Shown one piece after another: positions 43,941 to 53,620 of a stretch of 64,000 nucleotides of DNA. The position numbers and the translations under genes are program-made. The stretch spans positions 811,001 through 875,000 of the forward strand of contig NZ_CP065589.1 of NCBI RefSeq assembly GCF_021278965.1. Reading direction: 5' to 3'. Under the pieces are notes generated by a model. That model saw nothing but the letters and a program-made list of their open reading frames with translations, had not been told where the DNA came from and did not search any database. The stretch comes from Chryseobacterium capnotolerans. Lineage in GTDB: Bacteria > Bacteroidota > Bacteroidia > Flavobacteriales > Weeksellaceae. Numbering within the stretch: position 1 is the first letter of the stretch; each line of letters opens with the position of its first letter.

Positions 43941-45071
43941 TTATGGAGTGTGTATGATCTGTTGGATCTCTTTTTGAAAGTTTTTATTCTGTTTTGTGAT
44001 TCTTACAATAAAATATAGTAAAATAGGGATAAGAATGCTGGCGATCACAAAAGACAGAATATTCATATAATAATACTGAGATTTCAGTTTTTGGCTTTTT
44101 ACAGACGTTTCTTTGTTGTGATTATCTATGACTTGGTTGATGGATGACAGCTCGTTTTGCTTTCTCTTAAATTTCATTTCAAAGTATTTCTTATTGTACA
44201 GCTGGTATTGGTCCTGCTGTCCCATAGCGAGGTAGTTATTGGCCATCTCATTGTAAATTCCTTCATTCAAAATAATATCACCTGTATTTTTACTAAGATT
44301 TTCAGCCTTTATCAAAAGATTGATGGCGGTTTGATTCTCATGTTTTTGTTTATATACTTCAGACATTCCTTTTAGTGCGAATGCCTCCAGGCTTTTGGCA
44401 TTATTTCGCTGGGCACAATCTGTTGACTGCAAAAATGCCTGTTGGGCCTTATCAATTTGATTGAGATTAAGATAACAATAGCCAATATTGTAATACACCA
44501 CACTCATATTAGAATAAGTAGTTTTCTTTGCCGGCACTTTTTCAAAGTTTTCTATAGAGATCAAAAACTTTTCCAGGGCTATGTCAGGATTGGACTGGCT
44601 TTTATAAATCATTCCTTTTATGGCATAGATTGTGGCTGTTTCTATATATTTTTCGGGAGTTTTTTCAGGGATTTTGGCCAGATATTGATCTGCTTCATTC
44701 AATGTTTCAAGGCTTTTGCTGAAAAGCTCCATTTGCTGATACTGTATCGCTACGGAAACAAGTACACTTACCTGGCTTTTCGCATCATTTGTTTTTTGTG
44801 AAAGTTCTTTGGCCTTTAAAATATATTTAAGAGATTCTTCAAAATTTCTTTTAGCAACATTGGCCGTGGAAAGAAGCATATAGATCTCAATAGAGGTTTT
44901 GAGGCTATTGTCTTTTTTCAGAAGTTGTTTTCCAATGCGGATGGCCTTCTCCGGATTATCATAGATTTCCAATTTAGCTTTTTTCAACAGGGAAGCATCT
45001 GTAGTGCTTTGACCGTTTATAACAATAAAGGACAAAAGGAATAATGAGAAAATTTTTAATCTTAGTTTCAT
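43941..45071 (-). CDS. TPR-repeat membrane protein lacking an output domain
   Basis: 376 aa. Signal peptide, then about seven tetratricopeptide-like repeats (for example LLKKAKLEIYDNPEKAIRIGKQLLKK and VVYYNIGYCYLNLNQIDKAQQAFLQS) to residue 300, one membrane helix (FVIASILIPILLYFIV) and a short cytoplasmic tail ending IIHTP. It has the same layout as the upstream gene but has lost the helix-turn-helix domain. The start codon overlaps the end of the upstream gene by 4 bases (ATGA), so expression is coupled. Possibly a modulator of that regulator. Confidence 0.78.
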   Translation of the reverse strand: MKLRLKIFSLFLLSFIVINGQSTTDASLLKKAKLEIYDNPEKAIRIGKQLLKKDNSLKTSIEIYMLLSTANVAKRNFEESLKYILKAKELSQKTNDAKSQVSVLVSVAIQYQQMELFSKSLETLNEADQYLAKIPEKTPEKYIETATIYAIKGMIYKSQSNPDIALEKFLISIENFEKVPAKKTTYSNMSVVYYNIGYCYLNLNQIDKAQQAFLQSTDCAQRNNAKSLEAFALKGMSEVYKQKHENQTAINLLIKAENLSKNTGDIILNEGIYNEMANNYLAMGQQDQYQLYNKKYFEMKFKRKQNELSSINQVIDNHNKETSVKSQKLKSQYYYMNILSFVIASILIPILLYFIVRITKQNKNFQKEIQQIIHTP

Positions 45072-46678
45072 GATACTTTACTTTTACTGATTTCCTGGAT
45101 GTAAGCGTTAGGAGACATTCCGGTAATAGATTTAAAAACAGTGGTAAAGGCACTATGTGAAGAAAAGCCCGAGTACTCTGCAAGATAGCTTACTTTATAG
45201 TTAAGAAAAGTAGGGTTTGTTCTTAGCAGTTGAGCAATATGATTGATCCTTAGTTTATTAATATATCCATTGAAATTTTTTTCTTTATTATTATTGATAA
45301 CTTCCGAAAGGTATTTGGTGTTGATCTCCAACTGAGCTGAAAGCATTGATAATGACATGTTTTTGTTCAGATACCGGTCAGACTGTTCAAATTTCTCAAG
45401 CTTTTGAAGGATTTCTTCCTCTTTTTCCTTAGAAATTTTATTGGGATTTCTTTCTGGATCAGAAATGTTTTTAGGTAAGATGGTGGCAGGAGGGACAGTT
45501 TGTTTTTGCTGATAATTCTGTTTTTCAAAGAAGTCAAATTGCTTTTTCAAATCTTTATTTTTGCTTTTAATAATTAAAAAATAGATGAATAAGGCAATGA
45601 TGATTGCAGATAAAATCAACGTGAAAGTCCAGTAAGATTTTAAATAAGTCTGTTTTTCAAATTCAAGGGTTTTATTTTGATTGGTTTCCACCAGTTTTAC
45701 AATGTATCGTATTCCTTCTTTTGTATTGGAATCCGTTTTGGTTTTTAAATCATTATAATATTTGTTGTATTGATGATATTTTACATCATCATGGAGGGCA
45801 AAATAAGTTCGGGACAATGACTCGTAAATCTTAATCTTTATATTGTTAAAAGGAAGATCTTCAATTAATAACAATCCTAGTTCCAGTTTTTGAATTGAAG
45901 TTTTATAATCCTGCTGTAGAAAATAGTATCGGGAAAGATTTTCATAAGCTAAACTGAGTAAAAATGGTTGATTTTGCTGTTTTTCAAGGTCAGAAATTAC
46001 ATTTTCTATCAGTTTTTTATATTCGGCCAGCTTATTTTGTTTCATTAAATAAGAGGAACGGAAAATATTGTTCTCTGCTGTAATGATTCTATTCTCTTGA
46101 TTATCATTGTTGGTATATTGATCACTTTTGTCAAGATTTTTTAATGCATTGGAATAGTCTCTGTTAATTCCCAGATTCAAAGCTTGAAGCTGATAGAGCT
46201 TGGCGGTAGTGATTCTTAATTTGGGATCATTGCTTTTCAGAATCTTCTGCTCTGATAAAAGATGAGCAATTATTTTTTTCGATTGATTATACAATCCCAG
46301 GTTTTGATATTGGTCTGCAAGATTATAATCCCCAAAGATCTGCATAAAATAAGAGAGCTCCTGACTTTGACCTGGATTTTCTTTCTGAGAAAAACTATTG
46401 ACTGACTGCATATAATCTCCCTTCATGGCAAAAGCCTGTGAAATAATGTTCTGAAGTACAATCTTATGCTCTATATCCTGATCACTTACCAAAAGTCCCT
46501 GAGTATAACTAATACAGTCATCAGGATTTTGATACAGTTTCTGAAATGCTTTATCAGCAATAATAGTAAAATCAGGACCAGACTGTCCATTGATAACAAG
46601 GAAGCATAATGTAAAGATCAGCAGAGAAATTCTTCTACTGTTTTTAACCATTTTTCTGAATAACCATTTATTTTTCAT
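45068..46678 (-). CDS. TPR-repeat transmembrane AraC-type regulator
   Basis: 536 aa: signal peptide/anchor, periplasmic TPR region (to residue about 340), one membrane helix (SYWTFTLILSAIIIALFIYFLI), a charged linker and a cytoplasmic AraC domain (MSLSMLSAQLEINTKYLSEVIN, VSYLAEYSGFSSHSAFTTVFKSITGMSPNAY). This class of Bacteroidota receptor senses something outside through TPRs and directly binds DNA. The T9SS gene at 46864 is divergent, 186 bases away, and may be the target. Confidence 0.87.
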   Translation of the reverse strand: MKNKWLFRKMVKNSRRISLLIFTLCFLVINGQSGPDFTIIADKAFQKLYQNPDDCISYTQGLLVSDQDIEHKIVLQNIISQAFAMKGDYMQSVNSFSQKENPGQSQELSYFMQIFGDYNLADQYQNLGLYNQSKKIIAHLLSEQKILKSNDPKLRITTAKLYQLQALNLGINRDYSNALKNLDKSDQYTNNDNQENRIITAENNIFRSSYLMKQNKLAEYKKLIENVISDLEKQQNQPFLLSLAYENLSRYYFLQQDYKTSIQKLELGLLLIEDLPFNNIKIKIYESLSRTYFALHDDVKYHQYNKYYNDLKTKTDSNTKEGIRYIVKLVETNQNKTLEFEKQTYLKSYWTFTLILSAIIIALFIYFLIIKSKNKDLKKQFDFFEKQNYQQKQTVPPATILPKNISDPERNPNKISKEKEEEILQKLEKFEQSDRYLNKNMSLSMLSAQLEINTKYLSEVINNNKEKNFNGYINKLRINHIAQLLRTNPTFLNYKVSYLAEYSGFSSHSAFTTVFKSITGMSPNAYIQEISKSKVS

Positions 46679-46863
46679 GTTCTTCTCAACAACTTGCCTG
46701 AAAAGCTGTTTACAAAATAGAATTATTTAAGTGTTTGATTATTAATTTTTTAAAGTTTTAATTCTTTCGAAATTCACGAATTGTGAAAGTCTATTTCTTT
46801 TGGTTGGGTAAATATAATGTTAATATTGTTTCTGTTGATTTTAAATATTAAATATAATAATAT

Positions 46864-48177
46864 ATGAAAAATTTTTACAAAGTGTCAATAAAAATGATTG
46901 TTGCTTGTTTCTTTTTGAATATTGGTGTGGCAAAAGCTCAACTTACGGTAATGGGACTCGGGAATTATAATGTAGGAGCAGTGTCTGATAAAGGGATAGT
47001 AAGTATGCATACCAGCGGCGGTGGTATATATATGTGGACATCCAATACTGGAATTGTACAGATAGGATCCATCTCAAACGGGTATCCGGCTGCGGGAAAA
47101 ACTGTAGTTTCTAACGATGGAAATACAATTGCATCATCAATTACGAATGCATCAACAGGCTTTAATGAAATTTCAATTTATGATGTACTTACCTCAACAT
47201 GGACAAACAAAGGCGGCCTTGTTCCTACCGGTTGGGACGGAAGTGTGAGCTCCACATGGGGAATGTCTCCCAATGGAAACACTATTGTAGGCCTAGGCTG
47301 GCTTACTGCAGCAAATGCCCATGCTGTAAAATGGGATCAGACAAACGGAGTGGTAGACCTGGGAAGTATGGTAAGCGGAAGAAGCTCAAGAGCGAATGCC
47401 ATAAGTGCAGATGGTGCTGTGGTAGTAGGATGGCAGGACGAACCCACAGGAACCAGAAGTGGTGCAAAATGGATAGATGGGGTGGAAAGTTTCATTACAG
47501 ATAGCAACGGAAATAATGTAGGAGAAGCAGGAGCAGTTTCTGCTGATGGAAATACAATAATTGGTTCAGCAAACCCGAACCCATATGTTTGGAAAGCAGC
47601 TACCGGAGTGACTTATATTACACATCCCAATGCTTCATTCTCTTTTAAAGGAGGGGCCACCGGTGTTTCCGGAGATGGAACAAAGGTTATTGGATTTTAC
47701 AGGGCATTTGGAGCACCGCCGATGTCGGGAGAAGGTTTTATCTGGACAGAAACAGATGGCCGTGTTAACCTTAATGACTATGCAACAAGCTTAGGAATTA
47801 ATACCAATGGAGTAACTATGGGACTTCCTTTGGCGATTTCTCAGGATGGGAAAAAAATAGCAGGAACGGGAATGAATGCTTCGAATCAAATGGTGGCATT
47901 TTATCTTGATCTTACAGAATATTTATCAGTGAGTGATGTTTCAAAAGATAAAAATACAATGGGGATTTATCCTAATCCGGTAGCTGATATTTTATATATA
48001 AAAGAAACAGTAAATATCGAAAAAGCAGAAATTTATAATATGGTAGGGCAAAAAGTAAAATCGTATACAGCTGTGGAACATCAGATTGATGTATCATCTT
48101 TGCCAAAAGGGAATTATATCGTACAGCTTTCAGAGAAAGGAGGCAAGCAGCAGAATTACAAATTCATTAAGAAATAA
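46864..48177 (+). CDS. T9SS type A sorting-domain exported protein with HAF-like repeats
   Basis: 437 aa, signal peptide ending AKAQ. Repeats of the kind AISADGAVVVGWQ, AVSADGNTIIGSA, GVSGDGTKVIGF, AISQDGKKIAGTG are the WD-like HAF/extracellular propeller pattern. The final about 80 residues, NTMGIYPNPVADILYI ... LPKGNYIVQLSEKGGK, are the type A C-terminal domain that directs secretion through the type IX system and surface attachment. Function of the propeller is unknown. Divergent from the TPR regulators. Confidence 0.9.
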   Translation: MKNFYKVSIKMIVACFFLNIGVAKAQLTVMGLGNYNVGAVSDKGIVSMHTSGGGIYMWTSNTGIVQIGSISNGYPAAGKTVVSNDGNTIASSITNASTGFNEISIYDVLTSTWTNKGGLVPTGWDGSVSSTWGMSPNGNTIVGLGWLTAANAHAVKWDQTNGVVDLGSMVSGRSSRANAISADGAVVVGWQDEPTGTRSGAKWIDGVESFITDSNGNNVGEAGAVSADGNTIIGSANPNPYVWKAATGVTYITHPNASFSFKGGATGVSGDGTKVIGFYRAFGAPPMSGEGFIWTETDGRVNLNDYATSLGINTNGVTMGLPLAISQDGKKIAGTGMNASNQMVAFYLDLTEYLSVSDVSKDKNTMGIYPNPVADILYIKETVNIEKAEIYNMVGQKVKSYTAVEHQIDVSSLPKGNYIVQLSEKGGKQQNYKFIKK

Positions 48178-48212
48178 AATTCAGCAAATTTTAATAATAG
48201 TTATATCATTGA

Positions 48213-48249
48213 ACGGCTGTTTTCAATAGCGAAAGCAGCTGTTTTTTTA
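48213..48249 (+). terminator. Intrinsic terminator
   Basis: Stem of about 11 bp with G-U pairs between CGGCTGTTTTC and GAAAGCAGCTG, followed by TTTTTTT, downstream of the T9SS cargo gene. Confidence 0.65.
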
Positions 48250-48439
48250 TGAATCATTGAAGAGGGATGTTGGAAATTTTATCAGAGTATGCACACGATA
48301 AAAGAGATAGTTTTTAAAGGGGATTACTATCGCTATTTTGTTGATATATATACTTTACTACTTTTCAACTCCTATCTTCTTTGTTTTCAGCTACAACATC
48401 CATTTTTTGTCTAATACATTTAAAAAGCTATCTTTGCAA

Positions 48440-48600
48440 AAATTTTGGTTTCCAGTATATTGGAATGAAAAGGGAATTGGGTGTAACTCCCAAACTGTCC
48501 CCGCAACTGTAGATCGCAATACCAATTTCTGTACTCAGCCACTGTATAAAAACGGGAAGGCACAGAAAGCGAAAGTCAGGAGACCTGCCAGAATAATAAT
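48440..48600 (+). promoter_or_regulatory. Cobalamin (adenosylcobalamin/methylcobalamin) riboswitch
   Basis: The core is readable in order: AAAAGGGAATTGGGTG, AACTCCC, CTGTCCCCGCAACTGT, CAGCCACTGT, GGGAAGGCA, and AGTCAGGAGACCTGCC (48574-48589), the B12 box. It is 39-50 bases before the btuB ATG, so it can mask translation or transcription when the cofactor is bound. The ORF that would run through it (48338-48733) is rejected. Confidence 0.93.
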
Positions 48601-48638
48601 CAAAAAACATATTGCTTTCGGTGGAAAAGTAGAAGGAT

Positions 48639-50471
48639 ATGGATATAAAAAGATCTCTGGTATTGTTTCTCTCATCTTATGGCTGCTTTCTTTTCGGACA
48701 GGAGAAAGCTGTAGATACTATTTATATATTTGACAGCCAGATGAATAAGGTGAAACAATTTCACCCTGTGAAAATTATTCATATTGAAGATGTAGAGAAA
48801 AACTCTGGCAATCTTTCAGAACTATTAAGGTTTCAATCTTCCATCTATATTAAGGAAAACGGACGTGGTGGAACAGCTTCACCATCATTTAGAGGAACTA
48901 CCGCTCAACAGACTTCTTTTGTATGGAATGGAATTAGTATTAATTCTAATTTTCTGGGCCAGGGAGATGTAAACAATATTTCTCTTTTTGGATATGACCA
49001 AATCGGAATAAAAGCAGGTGGCGGAAGCGTTACTTATGGTTCCGGAGCTATTGGCGGAAGTATTCATTTGGATAATAGTCTTAGTTTTAATCAAGGTTTT
49101 CATGGAACCTTGTTTTCTGAAGCCGGATCTTTTAATACCCATAATAATTTTATTAAAGGTTCTTACAGTAATGATAAATTCAGCTTTAAAGCTTCCGGAA
49201 ATTATTCTATCAGTGAGAATGCCTACGAGGTGAGTAAAGAACCCCGAAATTATATCAACCTTAACGGTGAGTATTACAATACAAATTTTAATATTTCAGC
49301 TGCTTACAAATTAGCTCCACACCATCAGATTTCATGGATTTCAGAGTTCTATAACGGGCAGCAGCATTTTCCAATTCTTTTTGAAACAGAAACAAAAACT
49401 AAATATCAGACTCAAAATGTAAGAAGTCTGGTTTCCTGGGATTGGAATAAAATCAGATTTAATAACTCTTTTAAAGCAGCTTATACAGAAGAAAATTTTC
49501 AATATTTTAATGATATAGACAGACCTAAATTAAGTAGTGGGACAGGAAAAAATTATATTCTAAAGAACGACTTCAATTATTTTCTTACCTCAAAGTGGAA
49601 CTTCAATATTATTGGAGAATACCAGCTGAATAAAGGGGAAGGTTATGGATCCGGAATAGATCATATAAGCCGGAATATGGGTTCTGTGGCAGGATTAATA
49701 AGATATTTTCCTACCCCTGATTTGCGTCTTGAAGCCGGAATAAGACAGGATTTTGTGGGAGTGACTAAGTCGCCTCTTTTATTTTCTTTTTCAGGAAAAT
49801 GGAATGCTTTAAGTTGGTATAATCTAGGTTTAAGCGTTTCGAGGAATTTCAGAGCTCCTTCTTTCAATGATTTGTATTGGAGACCTGGAGGAAATAAAGA
49901 TCTAAAACCGGAAACTTCTTATCAGTTTGAATTGAGAAATCAGTTTAAAGCCGGAGATTTTAAAGCCTCACTGCTTCCTTATTATATGGATATCAGAGAT
50001 ATGATACGCTGGATTCCTAATTCATTAGGAATTTATACTCCTGTAAATACAGCTCATGTGAGGTCTTATGGAGTAGAAGCTCAGGCGGAGTTTACTAAAA
50101 AATTTGGAAATCACCTTTTACACACTGGTTTAGGATATGCGTACACCAATTCTCAGGATCTGGAACAGAAAAAACAACTGATGTATGTACCGTTCCATAA
50201 GTTTACCGGAAATATTGATTATCAGTACGAATTCATAAAGATATATGTTCAGGGATTGTTTACCGGACTTACTTACACAGATTCCAACGAAAAGAAAAGT
50301 GAGGCGCTGAAAGAATATTTTATAATGAACGCCGGAGTAAGTGCAACATTATTGAAAAATTATACTTTGGGTTTTAAAATCAATAATATTTTCAATCAGA
50401 CTTATTATACCATGTTTGCTTATCCGCTGCCTGGAAGAAATTACAGTGTTAATTTAAATATCAACTTTTAA
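48639..50471 (+). CDS. btuB: TonB-dependent cobalamin receptor
   Basis: 610 aa. Signal peptide (VLFLSSYGCFLFGQ), then a plug domain (HIEDVEKNSGNLSELLRF, SFRGTTAQQTSFVWNGISINS, IGIKAGGGSVTYGSGAIGGSIHLDN) and a 22-strand type barrel ending RNYSVNLNINF with terminal Phe. The preceding cobalamin riboswitch and the following BtuG-like gene identify it as a vitamin B12 importer; without them it would be called a generic TonB-dependent receptor. Confidence 0.92.
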   Translation: MDIKRSLVLFLSSYGCFLFGQEKAVDTIYIFDSQMNKVKQFHPVKIIHIEDVEKNSGNLSELLRFQSSIYIKENGRGGTASPSFRGTTAQQTSFVWNGISINSNFLGQGDVNNISLFGYDQIGIKAGGGSVTYGSGAIGGSIHLDNSLSFNQGFHGTLFSEAGSFNTHNNFIKGSYSNDKFSFKASGNYSISENAYEVSKEPRNYINLNGEYYNTNFNISAAYKLAPHHQISWISEFYNGQQHFPILFETETKTKYQTQNVRSLVSWDWNKIRFNNSFKAAYTEENFQYFNDIDRPKLSSGTGKNYILKNDFNYFLTSKWNFNIIGEYQLNKGEGYGSGIDHISRNMGSVAGLIRYFPTPDLRLEAGIRQDFVGVTKSPLLFSFSGKWNALSWYNLGLSVSRNFRAPSFNDLYWRPGGNKDLKPETSYQFELRNQFKAGDFKASLLPYYMDIRDMIRWIPNSLGIYTPVNTAHVRSYGVEAQAEFTKKFGNHLLHTGLGYAYTNSQDLEQKKQLMYVPFHKFTGNIDYQYEFIKIYVQGLFTGLTYTDSNEKKSEALKEYFIMNAGVSATLLKNYTLGFKINNIFNQTYYTMFAYPLPGRNYSVNLNINF

Positions 50472-50487
50472 AAAAAATTTAATATAT

Positions 50488-51551
50488 ATGAATATCAAAA
50501 GAATTTTACCTCTTGCGTTTGCTTCAATGTTACTTTTTAATGTTTCATGTAGCAGTGATAATGATGTTGAAACAATAGAAACGAAAGTGAACTATACAAA
50601 CGGAATACTTGTTTCTAATGAAGGAGGTTTTACAAAACCTACTTCTGACGTTACTTTTATTAGTAACAATCTGGGAACAGTTTATAATAATATTTATGCT
50701 AACAATAATAAAGGTGAAGCTTTTGGAAAAGTGCTTCAAACTATAGGCTTTAGTGGAGATAAAGCATATCTTGTTGCGAATATTCCTAACAAAATTGATA
50801 TTGTCAACAGAACGACCTTTAAATTACAAACTACAGTAACGGAGAATCTTGATAATCCAAGATATATTGCATTTTCTGGAAGTAAATATTTTGTAACGAA
50901 TAATAACTTTTCCGGTAAAAAGAAATTAAATGCTTATAATATTTCAGATAATACTTATGTTGGAAGCATAGAATTTCCTCGTTTAGCTGAGAAAGTGGTA
51001 GAAGCTGAAGGTAATATTATTGTACAGACCGATGGGGTAGGCTATGATGCTAGTTTTACTCAAGAACTTCCAACTGGGTATACGATCACTGTTGTAAACC
51101 CTTCTACAATGGTTAATCCTACCACAATTACATTACCTGCAAAAGGAATTATCAAAGATCTTATTGCTTATGAGGGAATTGCTTACGTATTAGTTGCTGA
51201 TAAAGTAGATTCATACATTTATGAAATTAATTCCAAAACAGGAAGCTACACTACCACTACGCTTACCAGCATTCCTAATGTACAGAAATTGAGAGCTTAT
51301 AATAATGAATTCTATTTTATTACCGATACCAAAAAATATATGAGAAGCCTATTGCTACAGGAGCTCCAATAATGCCTCTTGCAACAGCTACCGGGAATGT
51401 GTATGGGTTTGATGTTATTGATGGAAAGATATTTGCTGCGGAAGCAAACTTTACTACAGATGGTAAAGTGAATGTTTACGATGCATTAAGTGGTACTCTA
51501 TTAAAAACCTTTACAGCGGGTGTTGGAACAAACGGGTTCTATAAAAACTAA
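50488..51551 (+). pseudogene. BtuG-like surface lipoprotein (DUF5074/YncE-type beta-propeller), frameshifted as sequenced
   Basis: Signal peptide with lipobox FNVSC (Cys after VS). The mature protein shows propeller blades (NGILVSNEGGFTKPTSDVTF, KAYLVANIPNKIDIVNRTTF, NPRYIAFSGSKYFVTNNN, GYTITVVNPSTM). The first frame stops at 51372, but the remaining blade (IYEKPIATGAPIMPL ... GFDVIDGKIFAAE ... GTNGFYKN) continues in another frame to 51551; one more A in the A6 run 51331-51336 joins them to about 354 aa. It follows btuB by 16 bases, the place of BtuG, the very high-affinity B12-binding partner of BtuB in gut Bacteroides. Equivalent function here is inferred. Confidence 0.8.
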
Positions 51552-51609
51552 AAATTGCGCTTCGGCGTATATAATATAATTTTTTATTTTTTCATCATTT
51601 GTGTTTTTT

Positions 51610-51636
51610 CCGGGCGGGTTCTTAGAACCCGCCCGG
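51610..51636 (+). terminator. GC-rich stem-loop
   Basis: A 12-bp stem (51610-51621 with 51625-51636, arm CCGGGCGGGTTC), loop TTA, downstream of the btuG-like gene. The T tract is short, but a second hairpin follows 31 bases later. Confidence 0.65.
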
Positions 51637-51666
51637 CTTTGATATATACCTCTTTAAAAACGTAAA

Positions 51667-51691
51667 AAAGCTGGATTACTCATCCAGCTTT
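51667..51691. terminator. Bidirectional intrinsic terminator
   Basis: Stem AAAGCTGGAT (51667-51676) with ATCCAGCTTT (51682-51691), with A-rich left and T-rich right flanks, between convergent btuG-like (+) and cca (-). Confidence 0.8.
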
Positions 51692-51711
51692 ACTTTTCTA
51701 TATCGTGAAAA

Positions 51712-53133
51712 TTAGTTTATTTTTAATCCCAGTTTTTCTGCTTCAGCAATCACAAATTTTGTTGCTTCTTCCTTTTCATTTGGGATTTCACCTTCAAGGA
51801 TAGCTTCTTTTACTTTTTCCTTTAAAATACCGATTTCTCGGCCTGGCTGAAGGTTAAACATTTCCATAATTTCTTCTCCGGTAATAGGAGGCTGGAAATT
51901 TCTTACCTGATCTTTTTCTTCAACCTCTTTGATCTTCACTGCTACATATTCAAAATTTTTCTTGAATTTTTCCTGCTTTTTAGAGTTTTTAGTCGTAATG
52001 TCTGCCTTGCAAAGAGTAAACAGTTCTTCAAGGTCTTCTCCGGCATCAAATAAAAGCCTCCTTAATGCAGAATCTGAAGCATCATCCGTAATCAGGGCAA
52101 TAGGTCTGGAAGAAAGTTTAACCATCTTCTGAACATATTTCATATCGCTTCCTAATGGCAGTTTTAATCTCTGAAAAAGCGTTTTTACCATCTTAGAACC
52201 TAAAAATTCATGTCCATGGAATGTCCATCCTGTACCTTCAACAAATTTTTTGGTAGGCGCTTTTCCTATATCATGAAGTAATGCAGCCCAACGCAGCCAA
52301 AGGTTATCGGTATTCACAGAAATATTATCCACTACCTCCAGGGTGTGATAGAAATTATCTTTGTGGGTTTGTCCTTCTACTTCTTCCACTCCTTTAAGTT
52401 CGATCAATTCAGGAATAACAAGCTTTAAAAGCCCTGTTTGTTCCATTAATTTTAATCCTACAGAAGGTTTTTCAGAAAGCATGATTTTGTTGAATTCTAC
52501 CATGATTCTTTCCATAGAAACAATCTTGATTCTTTCCGCTTCCTGCCTGATAGCTTCTAAAGAATTCTCTTCAATCGTGAAGTTTAAAGTAGAGGCAAAT
52601 CGTACCGCTCTCATCATTCTCAATGGATCATCAGAATAGGTTTGGGCAGGCTCTAGTGGGGTTCTTAAAATTTCTTTTTCCAGATCTTCAACCCCGTTGA
52701 ACGGATCGATGAGTTCTCCAAAATTGTCTTTATTCAGAGAAATGGCCATCGCATTGATTGTGAAATCTCTCCTTTTCTGATCGTCTTCTAAAGTTCCGCC
52801 TTCTACTTCGGGCTTTCGGCTGTTTTCGGTATAGCTTTCCTTTCTGGCACCTACAAATTCCAGTTCAAGATCCTTATATTTAATCATCGCGGTTCCATAG
52901 GTTTTGAATACGGAAACTTTTAATTTGGGATCAATGTCCTGAGCTACATTCTGAGCCAGTTCAATACCGCTTTGTTCCGTCACAAAATCTATATCGGTAG
53001 ATGCTTTTCTCTTCATCAGAAGATCACGAACATATCCACCGACAATATATACCGACTGGTTATTCCTTTCTGCGGCTTCAGAAATTATTTTAAAAAGTTT
53101 TAAATTCTTATTTTGAGTAAGATTAATTTTCAT
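51712..53133 (-). CDS. cca: CCA tRNA nucleotidyltransferase / polyA polymerase family (HD-containing)
   Basis: 473 aa. Nucleotidyltransferase head with VYIVGGYVRDLLMKRKASTDIDFV (GGxVRD and the catalytic DxD), RRDFTINAMA and PLRMMRAVRFAST, then the HD domain LRWAALLHDIGKAPTKKF and HGHEFLGSKMV in the middle. Class II enzymes add CCA to tRNA 3' ends; in some species close relatives act as polyA polymerases, so the exact role is not settled by sequence. It follows the NTF2-like and TsaC genes on the same strand. Confidence 0.93.
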   Translation of the reverse strand: MKINLTQNKNLKLFKIISEAAERNNQSVYIVGGYVRDLLMKRKASTDIDFVTEQSGIELAQNVAQDIDPKLKVSVFKTYGTAMIKYKDLELEFVGARKESYTENSRKPEVEGGTLEDDQKRRDFTINAMAISLNKDNFGELIDPFNGVEDLEKEILRTPLEPAQTYSDDPLRMMRAVRFASTLNFTIEENSLEAIRQEAERIKIVSMERIMVEFNKIMLSEKPSVGLKLMEQTGLLKLVIPELIELKGVEEVEGQTHKDNFYHTLEVVDNISVNTDNLWLRWAALLHDIGKAPTKKFVEGTGWTFHGHEFLGSKMVKTLFQRLKLPLGSDMKYVQKMVKLSSRPIALITDDASDSALRRLLFDAGEDLEELFTLCKADITTKNSKKQEKFKKNFEYVAVKIKEVEEKDQVRNFQPPITGEEIMEMFNLQPGREIGILKEKVKEAILEGEIPNEKEEATKFVIAEAEKLGLKIN

Positions 53134-53167
53134 CGTTTATAATAGCGTCAATTAACAATGCCGGCCA

Positions 53168-53512
53168 TTAGTCATAATGAGCGTACATTCTATTTATTTT
53201 TCCCTCTTCATTAAAAAACATAACTTCTACAGCATGTTTATCCATGATGGACTTATAAAATAATGCTACAGAATCTACTCCTGCTGTGGAATGAATCAGA
53301 TCAAAATGCAGATCCGGAAACTTGTCCAATGCCTTTCTCCAGTATTCACGAACGGCTTCTTTACCTTTTAAAGAACTTTCCTTTCCTCCGGCAGCCATTG
53401 CAATCATAGGAGTTGTAATTTCAATATCATCAGAATAATGGGTGAGGATATCCTCTAAATCATGAGAGTTCCAGGTGTTTACCCACATTTTAGCGAATTC
53501 TTGATGATGCAT
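53168..53512 (-). CDS. SnoaL/NTF2-like protein
   Basis: 114 aa from ATG 53512 (an upstream ATG at 53542 is less likely). MHHQEFAKMWVNTWNSHDLEDILTHYSDDI and EVMFFNEEGKINRMYAHYD are the NTF2-like core. Such small domains are enzymes or subunits with varied small substrates. It lies 34 bases before cca and 108 bases after tsaC on the same strand; a functional link to them is not evident. Confidence 0.82.
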   Translation of the reverse strand: MHHQEFAKMWVNTWNSHDLEDILTHYSDDIEITTPMIAMAAGGKESSLKGKEAVREYWRKALDKFPDLHFDLIHSTAGVDSVALFYKSIMDKHAVEVMFFNEEGKINRMYAHYD

Positions 53513-53620
53513 AGCATGTATTTTATGAGTTGGATTTTGCAAAGATAGAATTAAAAAAAAGAAATCCTGCCGATATGAACTGACAAGACTCTAAAAAATA
53601 AGCAGATTACTACAGAATTT

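Noticed and set aside
48338..48733. 131-codon plus-strand frame before btuB
   Set aside because: It runs through the cobalamin riboswitch and into btuB in another frame.
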